A model generated the notes under the pieces. It saw only the letters and a program-made list of their open reading frames with translations. It ran no database searches and was not told the DNA's origin. Shown here in pieces: positions 52,132 to 60,804 of a DNA stretch of 64,000 nt. Location: NCBI RefSeq assembly GCF_001679725.1, contig NZ_CP016282.1, forward strand, positions 3,844,001-3,908,000, given 5' to 3'. Source of the DNA: Cryobacterium arcticum. Its GTDB lineage: Bacteria > Actinomycetota > Actinomycetes > Actinomycetales > Microbacteriaceae. Position 1 is the first letter of the stretch. Each line of letters starts with the position of its first letter. A program made the position numbers and the translations under genes.

Positions 52132-52920
52132 TCAGTCGGAGGTAGTGGACTTCGGTAGGGGCAATCCCTCGAACGGTTCGATCCGATCGACGAAGGCGAC
52201 TCGATCCTTCGACCCCAAGGTCGTGGCACCGTAGGAGATCTGTACCGACCGAGGGTTCCAGCCGTCGTCGACCCCAATCTTCCCTGCGGCTTTGCCGGAC
52301 CGATCCCGGTCGATGTCGTTCATGGACACCGATAACCACTGCGAATCCCCGAATGCGCTGCCGGACCATTGCCATTGTGCGGCCGGGTCGTCCGACCCGG
52401 ACCGCTCAGCATTCTCGGCCGCGCGTTCGGGGTCGATCGTTTCACGTTTCAGTGCGCCCAGGCCGTGCGCGCTCGTCACGTCGGAGATGAGCTCCATGAT
52501 GCGAGTCCAGTCCTCCACACGCGAGGGGATGCCCAAGCTCTCGCGTTCGCCGGAGTTGAACGTGACGTACAGCGATTCGCCGCCGTAGCCGTTGCCCTCT
52601 GGCGAGTAGAGCCTGCCCTCGTTGCCATACGGCCCGTCTTCCCATTCGAGCGCGAATTCATCGCTGAGGTGGGCTTCGATCTCTCCCAGGATGCTGGCCG
52701 ACACCGTCCTGATCTCCTCGGCAGGAGGAGCTCGCAGTACGTCCGCGGCGTCCATACCGGCGTGTCCCGGATAGTCGGCCCAGTCCACGGTAACCGTTTC
52801 CCCGCTATCGGCCCGGTAGGTGGTCGTCGGCGACGGGGCGCAGGAGGTCACGGTGATCGCGAGGGTCAACGCCACGAGCATGCCGGCAACGGCACGTCCT
52901 GCGACGGATGGTCTATCCAT
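52132..52920 (-). CDS. Putative lipoprotein of unknown function
   Basis: 262 residues. The signal sequence ends in a lipobox-like TVTSC (Cys27) after a hydrophobic core (MLVALTLAITV). The mature part is soluble, rich in Asp/Glu/Ser, with a WADYPGHAG block near 45, EWEDGPYGNEGRLYSPEG (~95) and WQWSGSAFGDSQWLSVSM (~185). No family is recognised. It is convergent with the small gene ending at 52030. Confidence 0.65.
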   Translation of the reverse strand: MDRPSVAGRAVAGMLVALTLAITVTSCAPSPTTTYRADSGETVTVDWADYPGHAGMDAADVLRAPPAEEIRTVSASILGEIEAHLSDEFALEWEDGPYGNEGRLYSPEGNGYGGESLYVTFNSGERESLGIPSRVEDWTRIMELISDVTSAHGLGALKRETIDPERAAENAERSGSDDPAAQWQWSGSAFGDSQWLSVSMNDIDRDRSGKAAGKIGVDDGWNPRSVQISYGATTLGSKDRVAFVDRIEPFEGLPLPKSTTSD

Positions 52921-53001
52921 AGGGCTAACGTAACGTGCGCTCGCTCGGCAGCGGCCGGTCGCGCGCAGCGAACGGATGCCCGCTCGAGCGACCCACGCCC
53001 G

Positions 53002-53940
53002 TCACCTCGCGCTTGCGGTCGCGGGTGCCGCCAGCCGAACACTCGGGGCGAGGCGGTGCCGTTCCTCGATGGACCGGCCCCACGCGGTGCCGGCGAGGAT
53101 GAGGGCGATGCCGAGGAAACCGGCAAGGCCCACGGCGTCACGTGCGACAGTGATACCCACGACGGCGGCCCAGATCGGCTCGGTGCCGAGCAGCAGGCTC
53201 ACCCGCGAGGGCGAGGTGCGCCGCACCGCCCACGTCTGCACGAGGAACGCGAAGACCGTGCAGGCCAGGACGAGATAGAGGAACAAGGCCCAGCGTCCCG
53301 GGTCGAGGTGGCCAAGGAAGTGCGGGATGGAGTCGCCGTAGAAGAGGGACGCCACCGAGAAGATCATCGCGCAGGTGGCCAGCTGCACGGTGGTGAGGTG
53401 CAGCGAGTCCATCGGCTTAGTGCCGGATAGGACGAACATCGAGGTGACGTGCACGGCGCGGATGATCGCTGCGATCAGGATGAGCACATCCCCGAGACTC
53501 GGTGCCTGGAAGACGCCGTTGCTGGCCAGCAGCGCGACGCCCACGATGGCGATCGTGGCGGCGGCGGAGAACCGGCCGGGCAGTCGGCGACCGGAGACCG
53601 CCGAGTCGAGAAGCGGCGTGAACACGATCGTCAGGCTGATGATGAGCCCGGCGTTCGTGGCCGAGGTGTGGGCGATCCCGAAGGTTTCGAACACGAACAC
53701 GGCAGCCAGCACCACGCCGAGCAGCACCCCCACCCGCAGTTCGCTCGCGGTGACGCGGCGCCGCTGCCCGGCCACGATTGCGGCCAGGATGCCGGCGGCC
53801 AGCAACATCCGGAGCGCGAGCAGTGCGACGACGGATTGGGGTGTGACGAGTTCTTTGCCGACGAGGTAGGTCGACCCCCAGCTGGCGGCGACCAGGAGCA
53901 GGAGCAGGTCGACGCGGAAGGGGCTGAGGAGGACGGGCAT
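53002..53940 (-). CDS. EamA-family (DMT superfamily) transporter
   Basis: 312 residues from the ATG at 53940; the longer frame upstream runs antisense through the lysR gene and is not used. Ten membrane helices form two EamA repeats: VDLLLLLVAASWGSTYLVGK (~9) and LGDVLILIAAIIRAVHVTSMFVLSG (~150). The SWGSTYL motif at the first helix end and the closing SLLLGTEPIWAAVVGI block near 250 are typical of metabolite or drug exporters. It is divergent from a LysR gene, 72 bases away, which probably controls it. Confidence 0.88.
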   Translation of the reverse strand: MPVLLSPFRVDLLLLLVAASWGSTYLVGKELVTPQSVVALLALRMLLAAGILAAIVAGQRRRVTASELRVGVLLGVVLAAVFVFETFGIAHTSATNAGLIISLTIVFTPLLDSAVSGRRLPGRFSAAATIAIVGVALLASNGVFQAPSLGDVLILIAAIIRAVHVTSMFVLSGTKPMDSLHLTTVQLATCAMIFSVASLFYGDSIPHFLGHLDPGRWALFLYLVLACTVFAFLVQTWAVRRTSPSRVSLLLGTEPIWAAVVGITVARDAVGLAGFLGIALILAGTAWGRSIEERHRLAPSVRLAAPATASAR

Positions 53941-53983
53941 GTCACCATCGTCCGGGACGAGCTTGGCTAAGACAAGAGAGGGG

Positions 53984-54000
53984 TTTCGGGCGCAATACGT
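53984..54000 (+). promoter_or_regulatory. Element in eamA/lysR intergenic region resembling the monooxygenase-region operators
   Basis: TTTCGGGCGCAATACGT here contains GGCGCAATACG, identical to 15909-15919, and lines up with GTTTCCCGCGCATTACGC at 20143. It is just upstream of the LysR start. It may be an independent LysR or generic promoter element, so the likeness to the 15-32 kb sites may be coincidental. Confidence 0.35.
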
Positions 54001-54012
54001 TAGTTTGAGCTT

Positions 54013-54915
54013 ATGGAACTGGGTCAGTTGCGAGCGTTGCGTGAGTTGGGCGACCGCGGCAGCATTGCCGCCGTCGCAGCGGCGTTGTATGTGACGCCCT
54101 CGTCGGTCTCGCAACAGATCAGCGCCCTGCAGCGCACCTCGGCCGCTCCGTTGACAGCCAGACACGGTCGCCGCACGGTACTCACCGACGCCGGGCGGGC
54201 GCTGGCGCTGGCGGCGATCGACGTGGAAGTGGCGCTGGAACGCGCCGGACAGGCAGTGGCTCGCTTCCAGGGCGACCAGCTGGGCACGGTATCGGTGGCG
54301 GCCTTCCACAGTGTGGGGCTGGCCGTCTTCGGACCGCTGATCGCCGCCAGCCTGAGCCCGGACCGGCCCGATGTGCAGGTGAGCGACTTCGACGTGGCCC
54401 AGGAGGACTTCCCCCTCCTCACCACCGATCACGATCTGGTTCTCGCCCACCGGATGGTCGGCAGCCCGCGCTGGCCGACATCGGTCCGGGTCGAGCCGCT
54501 CCTGTACGAGCCGCTCGATATCGCGGTCCGTCGCGATCACCCGCTTGCCTCCAGGGCCGCGATCGAGCCCGCGGATCTCCACGACGAGGCCTGGGTCGCC
54601 GTGCACGAGGGGTTCCCCCTCCGGCAGGCCCTGTCGGTGATCGCGGGCATCGGCGGCCGCGAGGCACGTGTACTGCACCAGATCAACGAGTTCGCCGTTG
54701 CGGCCTCGGTGGTCGAGGCGAGCGGATGCGTCGCACTGATGCCCCGGTACACGACCGACCTTCGCGACCATCCGAACCTGGTTCTTCGCCCGCTCGCCCG
54801 CACCGACCTCGGTCGGCACATCGACTGCCTGGCGCGACCGGAAACCCTGGAGCGTGCCAACACGAAGGCGGTCCTGTCGCAGATCAGGACCATCGCCGAG
54901 GCTCTCGTCCGATGA
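54013..54915 (+). CDS. LysR-family transcriptional regulator
   Basis: 300 residues. The helix-turn-helix is MELGQLRALRELGDRGSIAA followed by VAAALYVTPSSVSQQISALQ and GRRTVLTDAGRAL. The effector domain (~90-295) shows GTVSVAAFHSVGLAVFGPLI and DIAVRRDHPLASRAAIEPAD. This ArgP/IciA-like architecture often regulates amino-acid exporters. Its divergent position to the EamA gene suggests it activates that exporter in response to the exported metabolite. Confidence 0.9.
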   Translation: MELGQLRALRELGDRGSIAAVAAALYVTPSSVSQQISALQRTSAAPLTARHGRRTVLTDAGRALALAAIDVEVALERAGQAVARFQGDQLGTVSVAAFHSVGLAVFGPLIAASLSPDRPDVQVSDFDVAQEDFPLLTTDHDLVLAHRMVGSPRWPTSVRVEPLLYEPLDIAVRRDHPLASRAAIEPADLHDEAWVAVHEGFPLRQALSVIAGIGGREARVLHQINEFAVAASVVEASGCVALMPRYTTDLRDHPNLVLRPLARTDLGRHIDCLARPETLERANTKAVLSQIRTIAEALVR

Positions 54916-55053
54916 TCATTCGATCTGTTTTCGTTGGCTCTCTGGCGGGCCCTTCCTACCTGTCGACCAGTCAACGAGCCAATGGTCAGCTCAGTGATTC
55001 GCAGGCCGTGCCAAGCCACTGAATGGGCTGAGATGAGGAGGGCCGGCCGGAAC

Positions 55054-55677
55054 TCAACGCGGCCACAGGGGTCGAACCAACCGCGACCCTTCCCGCAGGG
55101 GCTCGGCGTCGAAACGAGTGACCGTCTCCGCGATCCCCCGCTCGGCCCATTCGACGCCGATCAGGAGTTCGCCCTGAGGCGGCGTCGGCCAGATCCAGAA
55201 GTCGCGTGCCCAGGAATCCATGAAGACCTGGGGACGGTCCATGCCCTCGATCACAGGTCCGTCGCCGGCGAGCGTCTCGATCTCCCCCGTGCCGGCCCAC
55301 GGTGACTCACTCTGGGTGGAAACCATCCGCCCGTCACTGTATTGGATGCCCCACCGAAGCCCATCGGGCTGGAACTGTTGATCCATGTGGCCGCGACCGT
55401 GCGCCCGGTTCAGGTACGCGAAGACTCGTTGACGCGCCTGCAGTCCGACCTCATTGATACGGATGTTCAGACGAAGCAGGAATCCCTCGCTGAAGCAGCG
55501 GAACCCGTCGACCAGGATCACCGTGGAGTCGGACCGGCCCAGCTCTACGGGCGTTCCGACGGACACGGGCATCTCGTGCCACCGCGGCCCCATCCAGCCG
55601 GCAACATCGAACGGTGTCAAGTCGTCGTCGTCGGTATATGAACGGGCGGGAATCTCGGGAAAGAACGAGTCGGTCAT
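55054..55677 (-). CDS. Hypothetical cytosolic protein
   Basis: 207 residues, no family recognised. It starts MTDSFFPEIPARSYTDDDDL, and is rich in Trp and aromatic residues: WMGPRWHEMPVSV (~28), GFRCFSEGFLLRLNIR (~58), GLRWGIQYSDGRMV (~107), DFWIWPTPPQGELLIGVEWAERG (~158). Predicted beta-rich, without signal peptide. The DFWIWPTPPxGxL segment looks like a conserved functional block. It is convergent with the LysR gene; the intervening 138 bases contain no gene. Confidence 0.6.
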   Translation of the reverse strand: MTDSFFPEIPARSYTDDDDLTPFDVAGWMGPRWHEMPVSVGTPVELGRSDSTVILVDGFRCFSEGFLLRLNIRINEVGLQARQRVFAYLNRAHGRGHMDQQFQPDGLRWGIQYSDGRMVSTQSESPWAGTGEIETLAGDGPVIEGMDRPQVFMDSWARDFWIWPTPPQGELLIGVEWAERGIAETVTRFDAEPLREGSRLVRPLWPR

Positions 55678-55814
55678 CTGTGAACCTCTGGTCTCAACGG
55701 AGCTGTGCGGAGCAGGGTGTTCGTACGAGCACGGCTCATTCGGAAGCCGGGCAGCACGGCCACGCTACGCCAACGTCAGACCGAATTTCGTTGCGGGAAC
55801 CGTGCTGAGTCGCG

Positions 55815-56072
55815 CTAGCTGTCGGAGCCCGACTTGGGCAGGTAGGCGCGCACAATCGCTACCGCGACCAATCCAACAAGAATGATCGCGCTGATCGGTA
55901 TGGCCCAGAGCGCGCCGAATCCCACGACCGCCGGCCAGACCGGCTCAGGGCCGTCCAGGCTGCCCCACTGTTCCCCACGCGAGAGCCCGAGATTCCCGTA
56001 GATGACGGCGACGGCCAGAGCGAGCAGGCTCAGCCCAAGTAGGGCTGCCGCCCCGGCGATCCACCGTTTCAC
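55815..56072 (-). CDS. Small membrane protein, two helices
   Basis: 85 residues from a GTG at 56072 with GGGAGGGA upstream. Two hydrophobic segments (~5-27 AGAALLGLSLLALAVAVIYG; ~46-70 VVGFGALWAIPISAIILVG) flank a short polar loop with WGSLDGPEPVW. The C-terminus is basic then polar. Not recognised. It follows the larger membrane protein after 13 bases, so the two are probably one unit. The stretch 55678-55814 holds nothing I can call. Confidence 0.6.
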   Translation of the reverse strand: MKRWIAGAAALLGLSLLALAVAVIYGNLGLSRGEQWGSLDGPEPVWPAVVGFGALWAIPISAIILVGLVAVAIVRAYLPKSGSDS

Positions 56073-56085
56073 GGTTGTCCCTCCC

Positions 56086-56592
56086 TCAACGGCCGGCGGC
56101 CGACTCTGCATCGGCCGGGAGCCCCCGCGGGGTCCGCCCCGTGTCACGTCGCACCCACAGCACCGCCAGCATGAACAGCAGCACCACATGCACCACCGAA
56201 CTGGCGCCGCCCTCTTCGATCCAGCCGAGCACTCCCAGCGAGAAGCCCCGCGTGAGTCCGTTCTCCGCGTAGCCGGCCACCAGCGACCACAGTGAGACAC
56301 CGATGAGCGCGGCCGTTGCCACGGCGAAGCTCACTCGAAACAGCGATTGCGATCGCCTGGGGCGGTTCCGCATCGCGGTAACAAGAACGAACACCACGAG
56401 AACGCTCAAAGCTGCGACGGCGAGCAGCGGCAGGAGCGCGGGCCCAGGCGTGGTCACCCACACCAGTTGATTGCTCAGGTTGTAGACGGCACCGCCCAGC
56501 AGACCGGTTCTCTGGATGGTGAGAATTCCGATTCCGCAGACGAACACGAGACTGACTGCAACTCCGGCGAGCGCCCACGCTGCGTTTCTCAT
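56086..56592 (-). CDS. Integral membrane protein of unknown function
   Basis: 168 residues with four hydrophobic helices (~5-27, ~50-72, ~85-108, ~125-147). Short basic loops (RNRPRRSQ, VRRDTGRTPRG) follow helices 2 and 4 on the cytoplasmic side. No family is recognised. It is paired with the downstream two-helix protein and may form a membrane complex with it (inference). Confidence 0.6.
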   Translation of the reverse strand: MRNAAWALAGVAVSLVFVCGIGILTIQRTGLLGGAVYNLSNQLVWVTTPGPALLPLLAVAALSVLVVFVLVTAMRNRPRRSQSLFRVSFAVATAALIGVSLWSLVAGYAENGLTRGFSLGVLGWIEEGGASSVVHVVLLFMLAVLWVRRDTGRTPRGLPADAESAAGR

Positions 56593-56748
56593 GCAGGGTG
56601 GCCCATCGACCGGCGACGTTCGACTGTGTCAAGAATTCTGGCGGTAGCGCTGATTGGGTCCCCCTGATGCGTTGCAACCGAATCGCCCATACTACGCACG
56701 TGCCGCCCGGCGCGGTCCTGCCGCCGGCATCGTCCGGCCGCTGCATCG

Positions 56749-57753
56749 CTACCGACCAGAGTCGTCCGGAGCCTGTTCGGCCGTGGCCGCATTGCGCGCG
56801 GCCAACCGGCCAAAGGCGGCGCTGAGCTCGGGCGGGCCGATCACCTCCACGTCCGTGTCGAAGCGGTTGAGCGACGCGGCGAGCGCGATCCACGACCACG
56901 AGCCTGTCTCCAGGCGGCAGCGGTCGGGCCCGAGGTCTTCGACGATGCCGTCGCCGGCGAAGGGGAGCACGTCGCGGGCGGACCGGCCGAGGATCACGGT
57001 GCCGACACAGGGCCACCGGCCGGCCTGGTCAGACCCGGTGAAGCGGCCGGCGACGTAGTCGGTAGCGCTGCCGCCGGGGATCTCGCGGGGGGTGAATCGC
57101 GGCCCGGTCGGGATGCGCGGGGTGATGCGGTCGGCGCGGAAGAGCCGCCAGTCGTCGGCGTCGAGATCCCACGCCACGAGGTACCAGCGCCCCTGGCTGG
57201 TCACCAGGTCGTGCGGCTCAACGCGTCGGGGCGGCACAGCATGGCCCTCGCTGCCCCAGTCTCGACCCGCGTATTCGAAGCGCAGCACCTCGCGGGCGCG
57301 CACGGCCGTCGAGATGGCGATGAGCACATCCGTCGACACCGCCTGGGGTGCCGGGTCACCCGGCCGACGCGGCAGGGTCGTGAACTCGAGGGCGTTGAGG
57401 CGATGGCGGAGGCGCGCCGGCATCACCTGCCGCACCGTCGTGAGGGCACGCAGCGCCGCCTCCTCGATCCCCACCCCGGTCACGGCCGCCGCCTGCAGGG
57501 CCACGGTGAGGGCGACCACCTGGTCGTCGTCGAAGAGCAGCGGGGGCAGCTCGCTTCCGGCGTCGAGGCGGTACCCGCCATCCGGCCCCATCGTGGCCTG
57601 GATGCTGTAGCCCATCTCGCGCAGGCGCTCGACGTCGCGGCGCACCGTGCGGTGGCTGATCGCCAGCCGCTCGGCCAAAAGCGCACCGGGCCAGTCGCGC
57701 CGGGTCTGCAGCAGCGACAGCAGGGTGAGCAGCCGGGAGGTGGTCGTGGTCAT
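56749..57753 (-). CDS. WYL-domain transcriptional regulator (YafY-type)
   Basis: 334 residues. An N-terminal HTH_11/DeoR-type winged helix covers ~5-60 (RLLTLLSLLQTRRDWPGALL, ERLAISHRTVRRDVERLREM, then GGYRLDAG). The WYL domain is ~140-220 and carries RRVEPHDLVTSQGRWYLVAW, with WYL at ~195. A WCX-like C-terminal extension ends at 334. WYL domains bind nucleic-acid-derived or other ligands. It is divergent from a VOC-protein gene 101 bases away, its probable target. Confidence 0.9.
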   Translation of the reverse strand: MTTTTSRLLTLLSLLQTRRDWPGALLAERLAISHRTVRRDVERLREMGYSIQATMGPDGGYRLDAGSELPPLLFDDDQVVALTVALQAAAVTGVGIEEAALRALTTVRQVMPARLRHRLNALEFTTLPRRPGDPAPQAVSTDVLIAISTAVRAREVLRFEYAGRDWGSEGHAVPPRRVEPHDLVTSQGRWYLVAWDLDADDWRLFRADRITPRIPTGPRFTPREIPGGSATDYVAGRFTGSDQAGRWPCVGTVILGRSARDVLPFAGDGIVEDLGPDRCRLETGSWSWIALAASLNRFDTDVEVIGPPELSAAFGRLAARNAATAEQAPDDSGR

Positions 57754-57854
57754 GTCTCGATCGTAGGTCGAGTGTAGGACCGAAACAGACCTAGACGGTT
57801 GCCAGAGTGGCTGTTGTCGGGATCACGCCCGGCACGTTCTCACTAGGAGCAGAG

Positions 57855-58319
57855 ATGACCATCACCACGACCACCCACCTCAACTTCCGCGGCGACGCCC
57901 GAGCGGCCCTGGAGTTCTACCAGTCCGTGTTCAGAGGCCGGCTCACCATCGCCAGCTACGCCGACTTCGGCATGCCCACGGATGCGCCGGGCGCCGACAA
58001 CGTCGTCTTCGGCCAGGTCGACTCCCCCGACGGTTTCCGGGTGATGGCGTACGACATTCCGGGGCAGTCCGGCGCTTCGGCCCCCGTCTCGGGCTCCGCG
58101 CACCGGGAGAACGGTGTCACCATCACCGACCAGCCGTTCTTCGTCTCCGTGCGCGGCGAGTCCCTGGGCGAGGTGCAGGGGTACTGGACCGCACTCTCGG
58201 CCGGCGCGTCGATCGTCGAACCCCTCGGCGCATCCGCCTGGAGCCCCGGCTTCGGCATGCTCACCGACGGCTTCGGCGTCACCTGGATTCTCGACGTGGC
58301 GGCCCCAGAGACCCGGTAA
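57855..58319 (+). CDS. VOC-family (PhnB/glyoxalase-like) protein
   Basis: 154 residues from the ATG at 57855, with AGGAG eight bases upstream. The PhnB-type signature runs LNFRGDARAALEFYQSVFRG (~10-29), then DNVVFGQVDSPDGFRVMAYD (~52) and the ending PWSPGFGMLTDGFGVTWILDV-like block (~130-148). Members form paired beta-alpha-beta-beta-beta modules; many lack an assigned reaction. It is controlled plausibly by the divergent WYL regulator and followed after nine bases by an acetyltransferase. Confidence 0.88.
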   Translation: MTITTTTHLNFRGDARAALEFYQSVFRGRLTIASYADFGMPTDAPGADNVVFGQVDSPDGFRVMAYDIPGQSGASAPVSGSAHRENGVTITDQPFFVSVRGESLGEVQGYWTALSAGASIVEPLGASAWSPGFGMLTDGFGVTWILDVAAPETR

Positions 58320-58328
58320 TTTAGGGGG

Positions 58329-58832
58329 ATGGAAATTCGGGAAGCACGCGCGGACGACTGGGCCCAGATCTGGCCGTTCCTGCGCGACGTCGTGGCGGCC
58401 GGCGAGACGTACTGCTGGCCGCGCGACACCACCGAGGAGGCCGCCCACACCTGGTGGATGGCCAAGCCGGGCGGGCGCGTGTTCGTGGCGGACGACAACG
58501 GCCAGGTGCTCGGCACCGCCGAGCTGCACCCCAACCAGCCCGCGGCCGGCAGCCATGTCTCCAACGCCGGCTTCATGGTGGCCCCGCAGGCCGCCGGCCG
58601 CGGCATCGGCCGAGCCCTGGCCGAGCACGTGCTGGTGCAGGCCGCGAACGCGGGCTTCCACGCCATGCAGTTCAACGCCGTGGTCGAGACCAACCACAAC
58701 GCGGTGAGTCTGTGGAAGTCGCTGGGTTTCACCGTGCTGGCCACGGTTCCCGCCGCATTCCGGCACCCGGTCAACGGTCCGGTGGGCCTGCACGTGATGT
58801 ACCGTTCCCTCGAGACGCCCCTGCCGGCCTGA
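58329..58832 (+). CDS. GNAT-family N-acetyltransferase
   Basis: 167 residues. Motif A, with the acetyl-CoA pyrophosphate loop, is VSNAGFMVAPQAAGRGIGRA (~79-98; R/QxxGRGIG). Motif B lies around MQFNAVVETNHNAVSLWKSL (~120). The N-terminus MEIREARADDWAQIWPFLRD is typical of the family. It resembles L-amino-acid or antibiotic acetyltransferases of the PhiT/Pat kind, but the acceptor is unclear. It follows the VOC gene in the same direction. Confidence 0.88.
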   Translation: MEIREARADDWAQIWPFLRDVVAAGETYCWPRDTTEEAAHTWWMAKPGGRVFVADDNGQVLGTAELHPNQPAAGSHVSNAGFMVAPQAAGRGIGRALAEHVLVQAANAGFHAMQFNAVVETNHNAVSLWKSLGFTVLATVPAAFRHPVNGPVGLHVMYRSLETPLPA

Positions 58833-58907
58833 GCCCGGCCGGAATCCGATCGTGGGCGCGGGCACATCCGTCGCCCGCTGTTCACCGTGCGGCCTTAGTC
58901 TGGCCTC

Positions 58908-60230
58908 ATGACCGAGACACTCGACGGCGCCACCTCCAGCCCGGCCGGCCCCACCCCCACCCGCGCGGCCGTGCTCGCCTGGAGCCTGTGGGACTGGGGG
59001 TCGGCCGCGTTCAACGCCGTGGTCACCACCTTCGTCTTCGCCGTGTACCTCACGGGCTCGTCGTTCGGCGACAAAGACGTCATCGCCGCCCAGCTGGGCT
59101 GGGCGCTGGCCATCGCGGGCTTCCTCATCGCGGTGCTGGCCCCCGTCACCGGCGCCCGCTCGGACTCCTCCGGCCGGCGCAAGTACTGGCTCGGCGTGAA
59201 CACCTTCATCGTGGTGGCCCTCACCGCCGCCATGTTCTTCGTGCAGGCCTCCCCCGAGTTCCTGCTGCTGGGCCTGGTGCTGCTCGCCGCGGGCAATGTG
59301 TTCTTCGAGCTGGCCGGGGTGAGTTACAACGCCATGCTTGCCCAGGTGTCCACCCCGCGCACCATCGGCAAGGTCAGCGGCTTCGGCTGGGGCATGGGCT
59401 ACATCGGCGGCATCGTGCTGCTGCTCATCGTCTACTTCGGCTTCATCAACCCCGAGGTGGGCCTGTTCGGCGTCACGAGTGAGAACGGCCTGGCGGTGCG
59501 GGTGACCATGCTCATTGCCGCGGCCTGGTTCGGCCTGTTCGCGCTGCCGTTGCTGCTGCGGGTGCCCGAGTACCAGGCTCCGGATGCCGAACGGCGCGCC
59601 AAGGTGGGCTTCCTGCAGTCCTACGTCGAGCTAGGCCACGACGTGGCCCGGCTCTGGCGCACCAGCCGGCAGACGGTGTACTTCCTCGTGGCGAGCGCCG
59701 TGTTCCGGGACGGCCTGGCCGGGGTGTTCACGTTCGGCGGGGTGCTCGCGGCCTCGGCGTTCGGGTTCTCGCCCGGCGAGGTGATCATCTTCGCCATCGC
59801 CGCCAACGTGGTCGCCGGCATCGCCACCATCAGCGTGGGCGTGCTCGACGACAGGCTCGGCGCCAAGCCCGTGATCATCACGGCCCTGGTGGGCCTGATC
59901 GTCAGCGGAAGCCTGGTGTTCCTGCTGCACGACGGCGGCCAGATCGTCTTCTGGACGGCCGGACTCGCCCTCTGCCTGTTCGTGGGCCCGGCCCAGTCCG
60001 CCAGTCGCACCTTCCTGGCCCGCATCATCCCGGCCGGCCGTGAGGGCGAGGTGTTCGGCCTGTACGCCACCACCGGCCGGGCCGCCAGCTTCCTGGCGCC
60101 CACCGCGTTCGCCCTCATGGTGACGCTGTTCGGCGAAACCTACTGGGGCATCCTGGGCATCATGCTCGTGCTGCTGGTAGGGCTGCTCCTGCTGTTACCC
60201 GTGCGGGCCAAGCCCAGCCGCATGGCCTGA
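58908..60230 (+). CDS. UMF1-family MFS transporter (Atg22-like)
   Basis: 440 residues, about twelve membrane helices. The opening AWSLWDWGSAAFNAVVTTFVF (in pieces, ~25-45) is the UMF1/Atg22 hallmark. APVTGARSDSSGRRKYWL (~80) is the motif A loop, and GFGWGMGYIGGIVLLLIVYF (~155) is also characteristic. Family members are thought to export amino acids or other solutes. Upstream, 58833-58907 has only a plausible promoter spacer; downstream it is convergent with the lipoprotein pair. Confidence 0.87.
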   Translation: MTETLDGATSSPAGPTPTRAAVLAWSLWDWGSAAFNAVVTTFVFAVYLTGSSFGDKDVIAAQLGWALAIAGFLIAVLAPVTGARSDSSGRRKYWLGVNTFIVVALTAAMFFVQASPEFLLLGLVLLAAGNVFFELAGVSYNAMLAQVSTPRTIGKVSGFGWGMGYIGGIVLLLIVYFGFINPEVGLFGVTSENGLAVRVTMLIAAAWFGLFALPLLLRVPEYQAPDAERRAKVGFLQSYVELGHDVARLWRTSRQTVYFLVASAVFRDGLAGVFTFGGVLAASAFGFSPGEVIIFAIAANVVAGIATISVGVLDDRLGAKPVIITALVGLIVSGSLVFLLHDGGQIVFWTAGLALCLFVGPAQSASRTFLARIIPAGREGEVFGLYATTGRAASFLAPTAFALMVTLFGETYWGILGIMLVLLVGLLLLLPVRAKPSRMA

Positions 60231-60254
60231 GCCGGCCGGCCTACCGCCCGGCTC

Positions 60255-60800
60255 CTACCCGCCCGGCAGGGTCGCGATGACCGCGGCCCAGAGCACCGGG
60301 TCGGTTCCGGTTCCGACCGAGTTCAGCGTGGCCCCGGTGTTGACCATGGTGAAGGGCACCGACTGTATGGTCTCGTCGCAGGACGCGGTGACCTCAGTGG
60401 CTTCGACGCCCGCGGATGTCGCGGTGACGGTGATCGAATTATCCTCGCCGCCCTGACAGGCCAGTTGCAGTGCGTAGCTGCCCGGAGCGACATCCGCGGT
60501 CACGCCGGACCTGCTCTCCTCGGCGGCCGTGATCTGGCTGTTGGTGTAGAAGACGTACTGGTCGGTTCCGGTGATCGGGAACACCTTGCCGGCGAAGTCT
60601 GCCGACGCCTCGGAGTTCCAGGTGGCGGCTGGAGTCGGGGTGGGTGCTGCCGTCGGAGTGGCCGAGGTACTGGGAACCGGCGCGGGGGTGCCGCCGGCCG
60701 CCGGTCCGCCGGGGCTGCTACACGCCGCCAGTCCCACCGTCGCGATCAGGATCCCCAGGGCGCCGATGAAGGTGCGCGAACTTCTCTGCGTGCGACTCAC
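60255..60800 (-). CDS. Putative lipoprotein (paralogue B)
   Basis: 181 residues from the GTG at 60800, with GGAAGGGT upstream. The lipobox is VGLAAC (Cys27 or so) after a hydrophobic core. A Pro/Ala/Thr linker comes next, then a beta-rich domain with GSYALQLACQGGEDNSITVT, EVTASCDETIQSVPFTMV and DPVLWAAVIATLPGG at the end. Two conserved Cys may form a disulfide. It follows paralogue A after four bases. No family is recognised. Confidence 0.65.
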   Translation of the reverse strand: MSRTQRSSRTFIGALGILIATVGLAACSSPGGPAAGGTPAPVPSTSATPTAAPTPTPAATWNSEASADFAGKVFPITGTDQYVFYTNSQITAAEESRSGVTADVAPGSYALQLACQGGEDNSITVTATSAGVEATEVTASCDETIQSVPFTMVNTGATLNSVGTGTDPVLWAAVIATLPGG

Positions 60801-60804
60801 GGCA

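Noticed and set aside
51509..52375. 288-codon minus-strand frame
   Set aside because: It overlaps the lipoprotein gene end and the plus-strand small gene; the composition is Arg/Ser-rich and no motif is visible.
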